This document shows positions 16,999-25,949 of a DNA stretch of 64,000 bases, piece by piece. The translations under genes and the position numbers were made by a program. Below the pieces are notes generated by a model. That model searched no databases and was not told where the DNA came from. It was given only the letters and a program-made list of their open reading frames with translations. Location of the stretch: positions 2,808,001 to 2,872,000 of the forward strand of contig CP063163.1 of NCBI GenBank assembly GCA_014960805.1, written 5' to 3'. The DNA comes from Cytobacillus suaedae. Lineage in GTDB: Bacteria; Bacillota; Bacilli; Bacillales; Bacillaceae_L. The stretch's first letter is position 1. Each line of letters starts with the position of its first letter.

Positions 16999-17490
16999 AT
17001 GCGACTTTCGAAAAGATATTTTATATTACTAATCTTTGTTCTACTTTTATCAGCTTGTAGTAATAAAGAGGAATCACACAATGACCACGATCAAAAGGTT
17101 CCAATGCAAATGGGAGATATCCGCGAAGAAACTAGCTCAGCAGCAGAAATCCCATCATTCTTAGAGGATAAAGCCGAGGAACTAGTAACCATCTATACTG
17201 CTGCAGCAAATCATCAAGAACTACTAGAACAAATTCCGTGTTATTGTGGTTGCGGAGATTCGGTTGGTCACAAAGATAGTTATGATTGTTTTGTTCACCA
17301 AAACAATGCTGATGGATCTATCGTCTGGGATGACCACGGTACGAAATGCGGTGTATGTCTGGAGATTGCAGCTATATCTATGGTTGAGTACCAAGAGGGT
17401 AAATCAGTTAGAGAAATTCGTGATTTAATCGATGAAAAATATAAAGAAGGATTCGCAAATCCTACACCTACTCCAAAGCCTGGTTCTTAG
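16999..17490 (+). CDS. PCYCGC-motif lipoprotein
   Basis: A 163-residue exported lipoprotein (lipobox LSAC at about residues 17-20). It has the hallmark IPCYCGCGDSVGHKDSYDCF and a further Cys pair (KCGVCLEIA). This is the family of Bacillales lipoproteins with a PCYCGC motif, whose metal- or redox-binding role is not established. The C-terminus ends in a TPTPKP tail. Single gene with its own terminator. Confidence 0.88.
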   Translation: MRLSKRYFILLIFVLLLSACSNKEESHNDHDQKVPMQMGDIREETSSAAEIPSFLEDKAEELVTIYTAAANHQELLEQIPCYCGCGDSVGHKDSYDCFVHQNNADGSIVWDDHGTKCGVCLEIAAISMVEYQEGKSVREIRDLIDEKYKEGFANPTPTPKPGS

Positions 17491-17501
17491 GTTGAGTATA
17501 C

Positions 17502-17531
17502 AAAACCCCCACCTATTACAGTGGGGGTTTT
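17502..17531. terminator. Bidirectional terminator
   Basis: Perfect stem AAAACCCCCAC/GTGGGGGTTTT between the PCYCGC lipoprotein (plus) and the degV gene (minus). Confidence 0.92.
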
Positions 17532-17535
17532 CGTT

Positions 17536-18378
17536 TTATTTTGCATAATACATAAATCCGATTGCACCAGGTCCAGTATGAGTACTTATAACTGGAGTTG
17601 TATCTTCAACTGTAATTCCTTCAAAGCCACAAATCGAATAAATAGATTCTTTTAGCTTGTTGGCAACTTGTACATTATCTGCATGAACAATGCCAACACC
17701 CATTACTTCTTTGCCTTTAGTATCTTCAGCAAACTGTTTTGATAGGAAACTAATGATTTGTGAATGGCTTCGAACCTTCGTTACAGGTGTATAAACGCCA
17801 CCATCTAAAGAGGCGATAGGTTTAATATTAAGAAGAGATCCAATAAGGGCTTTCCCTTTTCCAATTCTTCCACCTTTAACTAGGTTTTCCAAAGTGTCAA
17901 CAGTCACATACAAATATGTATTTTCTCTAATGTCCTTAACTACCCTTAAGATCTCTTCTGCCGATTTGCCTTGTTGTGCTAATTTAGCCGCTTCAATGAC
18001 TTGAAACCCTAATGCTTTTGAAATAAAAGTAGAATCAACTACATGGACTTTGTGATCTACCATTTTTGCAGCGCTTTCAGCAGATTGTACAGTACCACTC
18101 ATACCACCTGTCATATGGATGGAAATAATTTCACTACCATCACTAGCTAATCGGTTATACACATCTACAAATTGTCCTGCTGCAGGTTGTGAGCTTTTCG
18201 GAAGCTCCTTTGCATTTCTCATTTTTTGAATGAACTCACTAGGAGTTATATCAATACGATCTAAATAGCTTTCACCATCTATAGTTATTGTCAAAGGAAC
18301 AACTTCAATATTATACTTTTCAATTAAGTCCTTAGATAAATCAATTGTGGAATCGGTTACAATTCTAACCTTTTGCAT
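17536..18378 (-). CDS. DegV family fatty-acid-binding protein (copy 1)
   Basis: A 280-residue DegV fold: 'VTDSTIDLSKDLIEKYNIEVVPLTI', 'PKSSQPAAGQF', 'IHMTGGMSGTVQSA' (fatty-acid carboxylate site), 'DGGVYTPVTKVRS' and C-terminal 'THTGPGAIGF'. DegV/FakB proteins bind a fatty acid for phosphorylation by FakA. A paralog of the same length lies at 34402-35244. Single gene. Confidence 0.92.
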   Translation of the reverse strand: MQKVRIVTDSTIDLSKDLIEKYNIEVVPLTITIDGESYLDRIDITPSEFIQKMRNAKELPKSSQPAAGQFVDVYNRLASDGSEIISIHMTGGMSGTVQSAESAAKMVDHKVHVVDSTFISKALGFQVIEAAKLAQQGKSAEEILRVVKDIRENTYLYVTVDTLENLVKGGRIGKGKALIGSLLNIKPIASLDGGVYTPVTKVRSHSQIISFLSKQFAEDTKGKEVMGVGIVHADNVQVANKLKESIYSICGFEGITVEDTTPVISTHTGPGAIGFMYYAK

Positions 18379-18475
18379 TGATTGTCACTTCCTTATCTAT
18401 ATCTTATCTTCTCTAGTATTATAACGATATTCTTTACCACATAAAAGCAAAAAGCAAGAAAAAAATGAAAAAAGA

Positions 18476-18497
18476 GCCATCTCTGGTTGAGAGTGGC
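18476..18497 (-). terminator. Probable terminator of ypmP
   Basis: Stem GCCATCTC/GAGAGTGGC with one bulge, followed on the minus strand by TCTTTTTTC. Confidence 0.65.
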
Positions 18498-18512
18498 CCA
18501 TATAACTATAAA

Positions 18513-18764
18513 TTATGCATTGTTTTTTAGAACACCTGTCTCAAACAGTTGTTCATAGTCCCGCCATTTTAGTACCTTTTTTAAATAGTGTTTGAATGAA
18601 TACACTTTGTTCGGGTTTTTTTCAGCATGAATCTGTCTAATTAGTCTTTCTAGCCGTATGCTGAGCATAAAATGATAAGTATTGCCTTCTTCTAGTACCG
18701 GAATATCCATAACCTTAACCTTCTGTCCATTACAATGTTTGAACTCTAGGCTTTTAAATAGCAA
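18513..18764 (-). CDS. ypmP: YpmP family (DUF2535) protein
   Basis: A protein of about 83 residues, basic and soluble, with the DUF2535 pattern 'LLFKSLEFKHCNGQKVKVMDIPVLEEG' and 'KVYSFKHYLKKVLKW'. It matches YpmP of B. subtilis, which also lies beside yplQ/yplP. TTG at 18764 is chosen because AGAGG lies nine bases upstream and YpmP proteins start there. A GTG at 18785 would add seven residues. The function is unknown. Confidence 0.82.
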   Translation of the reverse strand: MLFKSLEFKHCNGQKVKVMDIPVLEEGNTYHFMLSIRLERLIRQIHAEKNPNKVYSFKHYLKKVLKWRDYEQLFETGVLKNNA

Positions 18765-18964
18765 AATATCAATCCTCTTTTTCACCCGTTTCCTATATTA
18801 TAACCCAAAGTGCTATCGAAGTCTGTCTATTTATGTAGGTTATGGCAAGATATTTTGAAAAAAACAAAAATTTTTATGAATTTTTTCTTATGTTTAAATT
18901 TATTGGTTCCAATTAGTTGTAATTGGGTGTTATAATAGTATTATCACTAAGAAGGTTGGTAACT

Positions 18965-20014
18965 ATGAGCGAGATTAATCAAACAGCACAATACAATTTT
19001 AATAATATTATCGGTAAGCACCCACTACTTCTTGAAACAATTGTGGTCGCTCGAAAATTAGCTCAGACAGATCACCCCATCTTAATCCAAGGGGAGACTG
19101 GAACAGGCAAAGAATTATTTACAAGTGCCATTCATAATGAATCATCAAAAAAAGGTGGTCCGTTTGTTTTTGTTTCATGTAGTTCACTTGGTATTTTGCA
19201 GGAGACAGCGGATGATACGACAGTCAAACAATATTTAAACACCCTACTTGAAAAAGCTAAAGAAGGTACAATTGTCTTAGATGAAATTGGCGACTTAACG
19301 ATAGATATTCAAAAAAACATTCTTTACTTTCTAGAAAGCATGGAAGTACAGCAACAGCGAACAATCAGGTTCATTTCAACCACAACTAAAAATGTTTTAT
19401 CGATGATTGAAGAAGGTACTTTTAGAGAGGACTTATATTATAGACTAAATGTCCTTTCACTTGAGATCCCGAGTTTACGTGAAATTAAATCGGATATCCC
19501 AATTCTCGTTGACCACTTCATACGGGAGTGCGGACAATTCGTGAAGGTGGATAAAGCCGTTTACAAGAAGTTAGCGAATGCACCTTGGTACGGTAATGTT
19601 AGAGAATTAAAAAATACAATTGCTTATATGTTAGCTGTTTTTAACGGTAAGTCTATCGAAGTCCAGGACCTGCCAATTCAAAAACATAAAAAAGCTAAAA
19701 TGAAGAAAATTAAAGTTCAAACGAGTAAAATCTCTACAAATGAAAGCATAAGCCTTATGGAGAAAAAAGAGTATTATTTTATTCTACAAACCATCATGGA
19801 ATGCAACGATAAAGGCGAGCCTTCTAGTAGGCGGATTATCGCTGATAAAAGTAACATAACTAGTCACCCTTTATCCACACAGCAAGTGAGGCATAGACTC
19901 GACTTTTTAGAAAAGCATGGTTATATAACAATAGGAAGAGGGCGTGCCGGAACTAAAATTACCTCAGACGGATTGGACTATTTTCACTCCCTTGAGTCAT
20001 TTATACAAGTTTAG
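18965..20014 (+). CDS. yplP: YplP-like AAA+ regulator lacking the sigma-54 contact loop
   Basis: A 349-residue protein. The AAA+ core has Walker A GETGTGKE (about residue 41), Walker B GTIVLDEIGDL, 'FREDLYYRLNVLSLEIP' and the sensor 2 region 'WYGNVRELKN', so it derives from sigma-54 activators. The ~20-residue segment that normally carries GAFTGA is absent between Walker A and B. The C-terminus is not a Fis helix-turn-helix. It is a predicted winged helix (residues about 280-345) with 'STQQVRHRLDFLEKHGYI'. The ATG at 18965 is preferred to a far upstream codon. It is followed by yplQ, as in B. subtilis. Confidence 0.85.
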   Translation: MSEINQTAQYNFNNIIGKHPLLLETIVVARKLAQTDHPILIQGETGTGKELFTSAIHNESSKKGGPFVFVSCSSLGILQETADDTTVKQYLNTLLEKAKEGTIVLDEIGDLTIDIQKNILYFLESMEVQQQRTIRFISTTTKNVLSMIEEGTFREDLYYRLNVLSLEIPSLREIKSDIPILVDHFIRECGQFVKVDKAVYKKLANAPWYGNVRELKNTIAYMLAVFNGKSIEVQDLPIQKHKKAKMKKIKVQTSKISTNESISLMEKKEYYFILQTIMECNDKGEPSSRRIIADKSNITSHPLSTQQVRHRLDFLEKHGYITIGRGRAGTKITSDGLDYFHSLESFIQV

Positions 20015-20025
20015 GAGGTTTTTAT

Positions 20026-20667
20026 ATGGAGTATACCATTAAAGAAGAGATTGCGAATGCAATAACTCATGGAATAGGTGTGTTATTAAGCATCCCTGCC
20101 TTAGTAATGCTAATCATTTTTGCAGTAAGATATGGTGATGCATGGCATGTAGTCAGTTTTTCAATTTTCGGAGCAACAATGATTCTACTATATTTATTCT
20201 CAACCTTAACTCATAGCCTTACACATCGAAAAGCAAAATACGTTTTTGAGATTTTAGATCACTCTGCAATCTATTTACTGATTGCTGGAACATATACGCC
20301 ATTTTTACTAGTAACATTACGCGGGGCTTTTGGGTGGACCTTGTTTGGTATCATATGGGGACTCGCCATTGTAGGTATTATATTAAAGATATTTTTCGTA
20401 AAACGATTTATTGTTTTATCTACTGTATTTTATATCTTAATGGGCTGGATGATTATCATTGCAATTAAGCCTTTATATCAATCCCTTTCAGCTGAAGGAT
20501 TTATGCTTTTGTTAACAGGTGGGCTACTCTATACAGTCGGATCAGTCTTCTATGTTTGGCGTAAGATTCCTTATCACCATGCTATATGGCACGGGTTCGT
20601 ACTTGCTGGAAGTGCAGCGATGTTTTTCTGTGTATTATTCTATGTAACGGATGTACCAACTGTATAA
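20026..20667 (+). CDS. yplQ: Hemolysin III / YplQ membrane protein
   Basis: A 213-residue, seven-TM protein of the hemolysin III/PAQR superfamily. Motifs are 'EEIANAITHGIGV', 'LTHSLTHRKAKYVFEILDHSAIYLLIAGTYTPF' and the C-terminal 'HHAIWHGFVLAGS', which hold the conserved His/Asp metal ligands. It begins 11 bases after yplP with TTAGGAGG, so the pair is co-transcribed. Family members influence membrane fluidity or act as hydrolases; the activity here is not known. Confidence 0.93.
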   Translation: MEYTIKEEIANAITHGIGVLLSIPALVMLIIFAVRYGDAWHVVSFSIFGATMILLYLFSTLTHSLTHRKAKYVFEILDHSAIYLLIAGTYTPFLLVTLRGAFGWTLFGIIWGLAIVGIILKIFFVKRFIVLSTVFYILMGWMIIIAIKPLYQSLSAEGFMLLLTGGLLYTVGSVFYVWRKIPYHHAIWHGFVLAGSAAMFFCVLFYVTDVPTV

Positions 20668-20688
20668 ACGAGCAAAAGTGTTAAAAAA

Positions 20689-20717
20689 TATCCCCGTAGG
20701 CCATGCTTACGGGGATA
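20689..20717. terminator. Bidirectional terminator
   Basis: Perfect stem TATCCCCGTA/TACGGGGATA between yplQ and the acyltransferase gene. It includes the last codons of the latter. Confidence 0.85.
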
Positions 20718-21417
20718 CGTTTGTAGCTATTATGTTTTGTAATTCTTTTGCTAATTCCTTTACATTCCGATTTTCCGTGTCAAAGATTGGAGGCAATATG
20801 TTAACCTGAACATTAGCAGGTCTCATGAATACTCCTCCATGCTCCATAATCTTATACGTTCCATTAATTGCAATCGGAACAATAGGTACACCTGAATCTG
20901 TTGCGAGCCTTAAGCTACCAGCCTTGAACTCCGCAACTTCTCCACCCTTACTTCTAGTGCCCTCTGGAAATATAACAAGCGAGTGACCTTTTTTTAACTT
21001 CTCGGCCCCCTCTTTGATTGAAAGAATAGCTTGTCTTCTATCCTTCCTGTTAATAAAAACACAGTTCATTACTTCCATCCACCTTGGGACGATTGGAAGC
21101 TTTTTAACTTCTATCTTTGAAATAAAGCCCATAGGTTTGTCCACATATCCTAATAAGACAGGGATATCAAAGTTCCCTTGATGATTACTAACAAATAACA
21201 CTGGCCCCTCGGGGAGATTCTCTGTTCCCTTAACCTTGACTTGTGATTTTGTTATCTCCACTAGCTTTTTAGACCAATGCTGTGGAAGTTGATGGACTTT
21301 TCTATCGCGTTCTTGGACACTGAGACTTGGATCAAGTTTTTTTAGTCTGTTTAGTGTTGGAATACTGTATAGTAAGAAACCAAAAAAGTATAAAAACCAA
21401 AATATTGTTCGTAACAT
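20707..21417 (-). CDS. 1-acyl-sn-glycerol-3-phosphate acyltransferase (YpkP-like)
   Basis: A 236-residue PlsC-type enzyme that makes phosphatidic acid. It has one N-terminal membrane segment, then NHQGNFD (the HX4D motif), 'FINRKDR', 'FPEGTRSKGG' and 'VPIVPIAI'. It lies directly after dfrA, the same position as ypkP in B. subtilis, and is probably part of the thyA-dfrA operon (40-base gap). Confidence 0.92.
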   Translation of the reverse strand: MLRTIFWFLYFFGFLLYSIPTLNRLKKLDPSLSVQERDRKVHQLPQHWSKKLVEITKSQVKVKGTENLPEGPVLFVSNHQGNFDIPVLLGYVDKPMGFISKIEVKKLPIVPRWMEVMNCVFINRKDRRQAILSIKEGAEKLKKGHSLVIFPEGTRSKGGEVAEFKAGSLRLATDSGVPIVPIAINGTYKIMEHGGVFMRPANVQVNILPPIFDTENRNVKELAKELQNIIATNVSP

Positions 21418-21458
21418 TATCTTTCCTCATTCTTTCTGTTAAGAGGTGCTTTATTAAT

Positions 21459-21941
21459 TTAGATTCGTTCGTATACTACAAAGTGATAGTCATAGGGATT
21501 TTTTTCATCTTTCGGACCTTTTTCACTAGAAATTATTTGCCATTCATTTAAAGGGAAGTCTGGGAAAAAGATATCTCCCTCAAAAACAGCATCAATTTCA
21601 GTAATGTAGAGTCGATCTGCATGAGACAACACTTCTTTAAATATCTCTGCCCCACCAATAATGAATAGCTCTTTATCGTTTTGATTCAATTCAAGTACTT
21701 CCTCTATTGAGTGAATCACTTTACATCCGTCTGCTTTATACTCTTTATTTCGAGTAATGATGATGTTTTCTCTTCCGGGTAGAGGTCGTCCAATCGAATC
21801 AAAGGTTTTCCTTCCCATAATAATGGAGTGCCCCATTGTTACTAGTTTAAAATAGGCTAAATCAGCTGGCAAATGCCAGGGCAAATCATTGTCTTTTCCA
21901 ATTAAACGGTTATTGTCCATTGCAACTAATAATGAAATCAT
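21459..21941 (-). CDS. dfrA: Dihydrofolate reductase
   Basis: A 160-residue DHFR. It has '[21 protein letters not shown]' split by the usual W and the substrate Asp in PADLA, plus '[18 protein letters not shown]' and 'FIIGGAEIF'. Its ATG overlaps the thyA TGA (ATGA), so the two are translationally coupled. It regenerates THF from the DHF released by ThyA. Confidence 0.96.
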   Translation of the reverse strand: MISLLVAMDNNRLIGKDNDLPWHLPADLAYFKLVTMGHSIIMGRKTFDSIGRPLPGRENIIITRNKEYKADGCKVIHSIEEVLELNQNDKELFIIGGAEIFKEVLSHADRLYITEIDAVFEGDIFFPDFPLNEWQIISSEKGPKDEKNPYDYHFVVYERI

Positions 21942-22732
21942 ACACTCACCTCACCTTTAATATGTGGATGAGCTTCATAATTTACTAATGTAAAATCTTC
22001 AAACTTGAAGTCAAAGATAGACTTAACTTCTGGGTTAATAAGCATTTGCGGAGATTCATAAGGATCTCTCGTTAACTGCAGCTTCACTTGTTCAATATGG
22101 TTTGAGTAAATGTGAACATCACCAAATGTGTGAACGAATTCTCCCGGTTCTAAGTCACAAACATGAGCAATCATCATTGTCAATAAAGCATATGAGGCAA
22201 TATTAAAAGGTACACCTAGGAACAAATCTGCTGACCTTTGATAAAGTTGACATGATAACTTGCCATTCGCAACGTAAAACTGAAATAAACAGTGACAAGG
22301 AGGCAATGCCATATTGTCAACATCGGAAACATTCCAGGCACTCACAATCAGTCTACGTGAATCTGGATTTGTTTTAATTTGATGTATTAGGTTTGTAATT
22401 TGATCAATTGTCCGTCCGTCATGGGTAGGCCATGAACGCCACTGATGACCATATACAGGTCCTAAGTCTCCGTTCTCATCAGCCCATTCATTCCATATTC
22501 GAACTCCATTTTCATTAAGATACTTTATATTCGTATCACCATTTAGAAACCACAATAATTCATGAATAATAGATTTAAGGTGTAATTTTTTAGTAGTGAC
22601 TAATGGGAAGCCCTCTTGTAAATTAAAGCGCAATTGATGACCAAAGGTACTATATGTCCCTGTACCTGTTCGATCTTCCTTAAACACACCGTGATTAAGT
22701 ACATGTTGGCATAATTCTAGATATTTCTTCAT
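21938..22732 (-). CDS. thyA: Thymidylate synthase
   Basis: A 264-residue enzyme of the E. coli ThyA/B. subtilis ThyB length. The catalytic Cys is in '[14 protein letters not shown]', the folate site in '[17 protein letters not shown]', and the N-terminal '[17 protein letters not shown]' binds dUMP phosphate. It is first in thyA-dfrA-acyltransferase. Confidence 0.96.
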   Translation of the reverse strand: MKKYLELCQHVLNHGVFKEDRTGTGTYSTFGHQLRFNLQEGFPLVTTKKLHLKSIIHELLWFLNGDTNIKYLNENGVRIWNEWADENGDLGPVYGHQWRSWPTHDGRTIDQITNLIHQIKTNPDSRRLIVSAWNVSDVDNMALPPCHCLFQFYVANGKLSCQLYQRSADLFLGVPFNIASYALLTMMIAHVCDLEPGEFVHTFGDVHIYSNHIEQVKLQLTRDPYESPQMLINPEVKSIFDFKFEDFTLVNYEAHPHIKGEVSV

Positions 22733-22803
22733 TTTTTAAAAACCTCCACATAGACTAATAGGTTTAATTATATCAAATCTAACTATTATATCTATATAAA
22801 AAT

Positions 22804-23550
22804 CTATCGATACGTCGAAACATTAACATCATAGCTGCTTTGCTCAATGTGTCTAAATAATTCATAAGTCATCGGTGCCTTTTCTTTTAATTCATTCCTT
22901 GTGTTTTCGCTAAAGTAATACATGACAAAGGTTTCAGCAAAATATTCTTCAGGATATGTGATAAAGTACTCACGATTCGGAAATACTTGACTTGCTTCTT
23001 CTTTCCATATCTTTTTAAAAATAGTGTCCTCTCTAATTAAATTGAGAACATGTCTATCAATAGAATGAGCAAGTTCATGTAATTCTAGATTTAGTGAGCC
23101 ATGTCCATCTCCATTCTCACTGTGACCAATTTTCGCTAATACCGTTTTACCTCCACCTACGCCTGGCACTTCGTCCCAAGTTGTCCTTTCACTTGAATAC
23201 CCTCTTGGAGTAATTCCTCTTAGATGAGCAGCTGATGGTTCATCTGTTAGATTGCCATTAAATAGTTTAATGGTTATATTTTCTGAAATTAATTGTTGGA
23301 GAAGTGATGGATGTATTAGATTTATACGTTGAATCATATTTATCGCTTCAGTTTGATTAAAGGAATCCTCTGGTAAGACAACAATATGTTCAAGTAAGTG
23401 ATAATTATCTATTTGTTTCTGATTGATAAAAAAAGTAATGGAAGAAAAATCTTTTAATATTACGCCATTTGTCGAAGCACTATCCTTTTTAACCCCTGGT
23501 ACAAAAAAAAGGAAAAGAAATACAGCTGTAAGAAAAATAAATTTCCGCAT
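22804..23550 (-). CDS. Secreted anthrax-lethal-factor-like zinc metalloprotease
   Basis: A 248-residue exported protein (signal segment residues 3-17). The zinc site HELAHSIDRH (HExxH) is followed about 40 residues later by YPEEYFAETFVMYY, where the downstream Glu is the third ligand. This spacing is that of the lethal-factor-related metallopeptidase family (ATLF). It lacks the receptor-binding and other lethal-factor domains, so it is not a toxin subunit as such. It stands alone, not in the thyA operon (71-base gap). The substrate is unknown; a cell-wall or spore role is possible. Confidence 0.8.
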   Translation of the reverse strand: MRKFIFLTAVFLFLFFVPGVKKDSASTNGVILKDFSSITFFINQKQIDNYHLLEHIVVLPEDSFNQTEAINMIQRINLIHPSLLQQLISENITIKLFNGNLTDEPSAAHLRGITPRGYSSERTTWDEVPGVGGGKTVLAKIGHSENGDGHGSLNLELHELAHSIDRHVLNLIREDTIFKKIWKEEASQVFPNREYFITYPEEYFAETFVMYYFSENTRNELKEKAPMTYELFRHIEQSSYDVNVSTYR

Positions 23551-23728
23551 AGAAGTTCGCTCCCAAATCTTGATGTCTACTCTACTTCTCTATTAACTTT
23601 ATGTATCATTATTATATCAGAATAATAGAATTACGTGAATAATAAGAAAATATAAGATTAGGAAATCATCTTTTAACGTCTTTATCCTCTTCTGCATATA
23701 GTATGCATAAAGGAATGGAGGACGGTTA

Positions 23729-23860
23729 ATGAAAAAAAATGTTGAATCTCAATGTGAAATTTTAGCAACCATTCAACTCCTTGAAGATATCACAAAAAGT
23801 AAAAAGATGATGTATGTGGATATTGCATTTATTACACTTCCTTTATTTTTTATCCTATAA
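23729..23860 (+). CDS. 43-residue putative membrane micropeptide
   Basis: The ATG at 23729 has a good ribosome site (AATGGAGGACGGTTA). The protein has a polar helical head (ESQCEILATIQLLEDITKS) and a hydrophobic C-terminal half (YVDIAFITLPLFFIL). A hairpin follows immediately. I recognise no family. Confidence 0.55.
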   Translation: MKKNVESQCEILATIQLLEDITKSKKMMYVDIAFITLPLFFIL

Positions 23861-23865
23861 AAAAA

Positions 23866-23886
23866 CAGACACCCCTCGAGTGTCTG
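23866..23886. terminator. Hairpin terminator between micropeptide and terC
   Basis: Stem CAGACAC/GTGTCTG with A-run on the left (T-run for the minus strand), so it best serves the terC transcript. Confidence 0.7.
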
Positions 23887-23897
23887 CCTTTCATTTC

Positions 23898-24614
23898 TTA
23901 AGCTGTTTGCTTAAGTTTATTTTTTGTTTCAATATTTTTATTTCTCATATAACCGATTCCTAGCAGAAGTGTAGTTAGTCCTGCTAATATCAGATATGAA
24001 ATGGGTCCATGAGGAATATGTAGGTATGAAGATAATCTTTCTTCCTTTAGGATCATTTCCCCAGCAGTCCACGTTAAGATACCTGAACCAACGTAGGCAA
24101 TCCAGCTATATTTATCCATTGCTTTTACAATCGCTTTTGATCCAAATATCATTATAGGAATACTAATTGCAACCCCAAGTGCAATCATCCATACGTTCCC
24201 ATGTGCTGCGCCTGCAACTGCAACTACATTGTCCAAGCTCATTACTGCATCTGCCATAACGATTGTCCAAGTAGCCTTTAAGAAACCATTATGAGATTGA
24301 ATATTTCCATGCTCTTCCTCTTGTATAAGTACTTTGTAGGCAATGATTAATAGAAGTGCTCCACCAATCAAAGTAACAAAAGGAATCTTAAGTAAATATA
24401 CAATAATAGCAGCAAAGAAAATACGGAGAATAACTGCCAAGGCAGTACCAAAAAAGATAGCTTTATTTCTTTGCTCTGTTGGTAAATTTCTAGTTGCCAT
24501 CGCGATAACGATTGCGTTATCTCCTGATAATACAATATCAATTGCAATGATTTTTAGTAATGCAATAACTGCTGCAGAAGAGATTGCAAACCCTAATACT
24601 TCAAAAAATTCCAC
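23898..24614 (-). CDS. TerC-family membrane protein
   Basis: A protein of about 238 residues with seven TM segments and the TerC signatures 'IDIVLSGDNAIVIAMA' and 'VMADAVMSLDNVVAVAGAA', whose Asp/Asn residues bind metal. TerC/YceF/YkoY-type proteins are linked to manganese export and metalation of secreted proteins. GTG at 24614 with GGGGG seven bases upstream is preferred; a TTG at 24635 is an alternative. I see no yybP-ykoY manganese riboswitch in the 5' region. Confidence 0.88.
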   Translation of the reverse strand: MEFFEVLGFAISSAAVIALLKIIAIDIVLSGDNAIVIAMATRNLPTEQRNKAIFFGTALAVILRIFFAAIIVYLLKIPFVTLIGGALLLIIAYKVLIQEEEHGNIQSHNGFLKATWTIVMADAVMSLDNVVAVAGAAHGNVWMIALGVAISIPIMIFGSKAIVKAMDKYSWIAYVGSGILTWTAGEMILKEERLSSYLHIPHGPISYLILAGLTTLLLGIGYMRNKNIETKNKLKQTA

Positions 24615-24757
24615 GTATGTTCCCCCAATTTCCAACTCATATTTTTCAAATTGGAATTCAAATTATTTAGCAACACTAAGTATCTTATATTAAGTGTTAC
24701 TCATATTCAACTAGTTTTTTAAAAAATGTGTCTATTTTGTGTCAATAAACAAAAAAA

Positions 24758-24784
24758 AATACAAGGTATCTCTAACCTTGTATT
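24758..24784 (-). terminator. Terminator of ypjP
   Basis: Perfect stem AATACAAGGT/ACCTTGTATT with a T-run on the minus strand. Confidence 0.85.
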
Positions 24785-24804
24785 TTTAAAAGTTTATTAA
24801 GTTA

Positions 24805-25395
24805 CTAACTCATCCATTTCGGAGGAGTATTTTTCGCCCAAAAAATATTTCCGAGCTCGTGATGAGTCTGGAATGAATCATGGTGTGTATGGTAATGAAA
24901 GTTAAACCAAAAACCATTCTGAGGAGGGTTATCACGCCTTACATGAAAACGAATAATGTCATTACCGCTCACTTCATCAAAGATATGAAAGATCTTCTCA
25001 GTATTTCCGCCCTTTACTTGTTCAGAAATAACCAATCTTTGTAGATCCTCGTTTGGATACTGTTCTGAGATAGACTGTATTACTTCCTCAATACGAGGGA
25101 GAATAATACTCTTGAACTCATCTTCAATAACTGGGCCAATCCTAGAACCAAACTTTTCAAACGCAAGTACTTCTGCTTTGTTCATTGCAAGGTCCACAAA
25201 ACTACCCTTCGTATCTATTTTATACTCTTCAAATGAAACGCTATGTGATGGATATTGATGTCCCTCGAAAGTATCAGGATTAATTGGAGCATTTGGTTTT
25301 GCAGGCTCCATAGTTAAAGCAGCAGGTGGAGTTACTAACCCAAATGTCATCATCGTAAATCCGACTACTAACGATTTGCGTAACCACTTTTTCAT
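24805..25395 (-). CDS. ypjP: YpjP family exported protein
   Basis: A protein of about 196 residues with a signal segment (residues about 5-27) and a mature domain containing 'FVDLAMNKAEVLAFEKFGSRIGPVI' and a His-rich end ('NFHYHTHHDSFQTHHELG'). It matches YpjP, whose neighbours in B. subtilis are also thyB/dfrA and ypiP. The ATG at 25395 has AAGGGG nine bases upstream. The role is unknown; the His cluster could bind metal. Confidence 0.82.
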   Translation of the reverse strand: MKKWLRKSLVVGFTMMTFGLVTPPAALTMEPAKPNAPINPDTFEGHQYPSHSVSFEEYKIDTKGSFVDLAMNKAEVLAFEKFGSRIGPVIEDEFKSIILPRIEEVIQSISEQYPNEDLQRLVISEQVKGGNTEKIFHIFDEVSGNDIIRFHVRRDNPPQNGFWFNFHYHTHHDSFQTHHELGNIFWAKNTPPKWMS

Positions 25396-25629
25396 TATTT
25401 TCATCCCCTTACATGTACCTATGTATCTGATGATTATATTAATTTTACCACAATTCTTTACTTTTTTAACTAATTAATTATAACTTTTAGACTCTATTAA
25501 ACTACTTATTATTAGTACGTTTGAGAGAGAAAAAAAGTTTCAAAATAAATTTCATTATAATTTTGTTCATAATTAGTTCACATTTTGGTAAGATATAAAT
25601 AACAAATACATATTGAATGAGGTGACGGC

Positions 25630-25707
25630 ATGGAATGGTTCTTTGTTGTAGCAAGCTTTGTTACTTTAGGTTTTTTAGTATACCTAAATCTCGCTGATAA
25701 TGGATAA
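25630..25707 (+). CDS. 25-residue membrane micropeptide
   Basis: The ATG at 25630 follows AATGAGGTGACGGC. The peptide MEWFFVVASFVTLGFLVYL plus six residues is a single hydrophobic helix with an acidic tip. A perfect terminator follows four bases after the stop, which strongly suggests a real single-gene transcript. Confidence 0.6.
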   Translation: MEWFFVVASFVTLGFLVYLNLADNG

Positions 25708-25710
25708 GTA

Positions 25711-25740
25711 AAAACTCGTAGATTGATCCCTACGAGTTTT
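25711..25740. terminator. Bidirectional terminator
   Basis: Stem AAAACTCGTAG/CTACGAGTTTT between the micropeptide (plus) and the YuzL-like gene (minus). Confidence 0.88.
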
Positions 25741-25747
25741 TCTTTTA

Positions 25748-25879
25748 CTAATGTCTTTTTGTTTTACGTCTAGCCGAATCCTTAGAAACATTATCATATT
25801 CTCTAGTTGTAGTTCCTTGTCCTTCTACAGATGGAGCACTTAGCCCAGTCTTAGAAGGGTCTTTTCGATGTTTTGCCAT
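25748..25879 (-). CDS. YuzL-like small basic protein
   Basis: A 43-residue, Lys/Arg-rich soluble protein starting MAKHRKDPSKTGLSAPSVEG and ending KRH. The 'KDPSK(A/T)GxSAxSVxG' pattern matches what I know of the YuzL family of spore-forming Bacillus. The ATG at 25879 has a GGAGGTGAAGAGG leader. Confidence 0.7.
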   Translation of the reverse strand: MAKHRKDPSKTGLSAPSVEGQGTTTREYDNVSKDSARRKTKRH

Positions 25880-25949
25880 CCTCTTCACCTCCATAAGTAT
25901 ACATTGTCCAATGTACGACCCAATTATGAAGAAGAAATTGTTTTTACCT

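Noticed and set aside
22804..23550. True anthrax-type toxin component
   Set aside because: Only the metalloprotease-like domain is present; no protective-antigen-binding domain or partner genes.
23898..24720. yybP-ykoY manganese riboswitch ahead of terC
   Set aside because: The 5' region is short and AT-rich and lacks the conserved riboswitch core; only a weak hairpin is visible.
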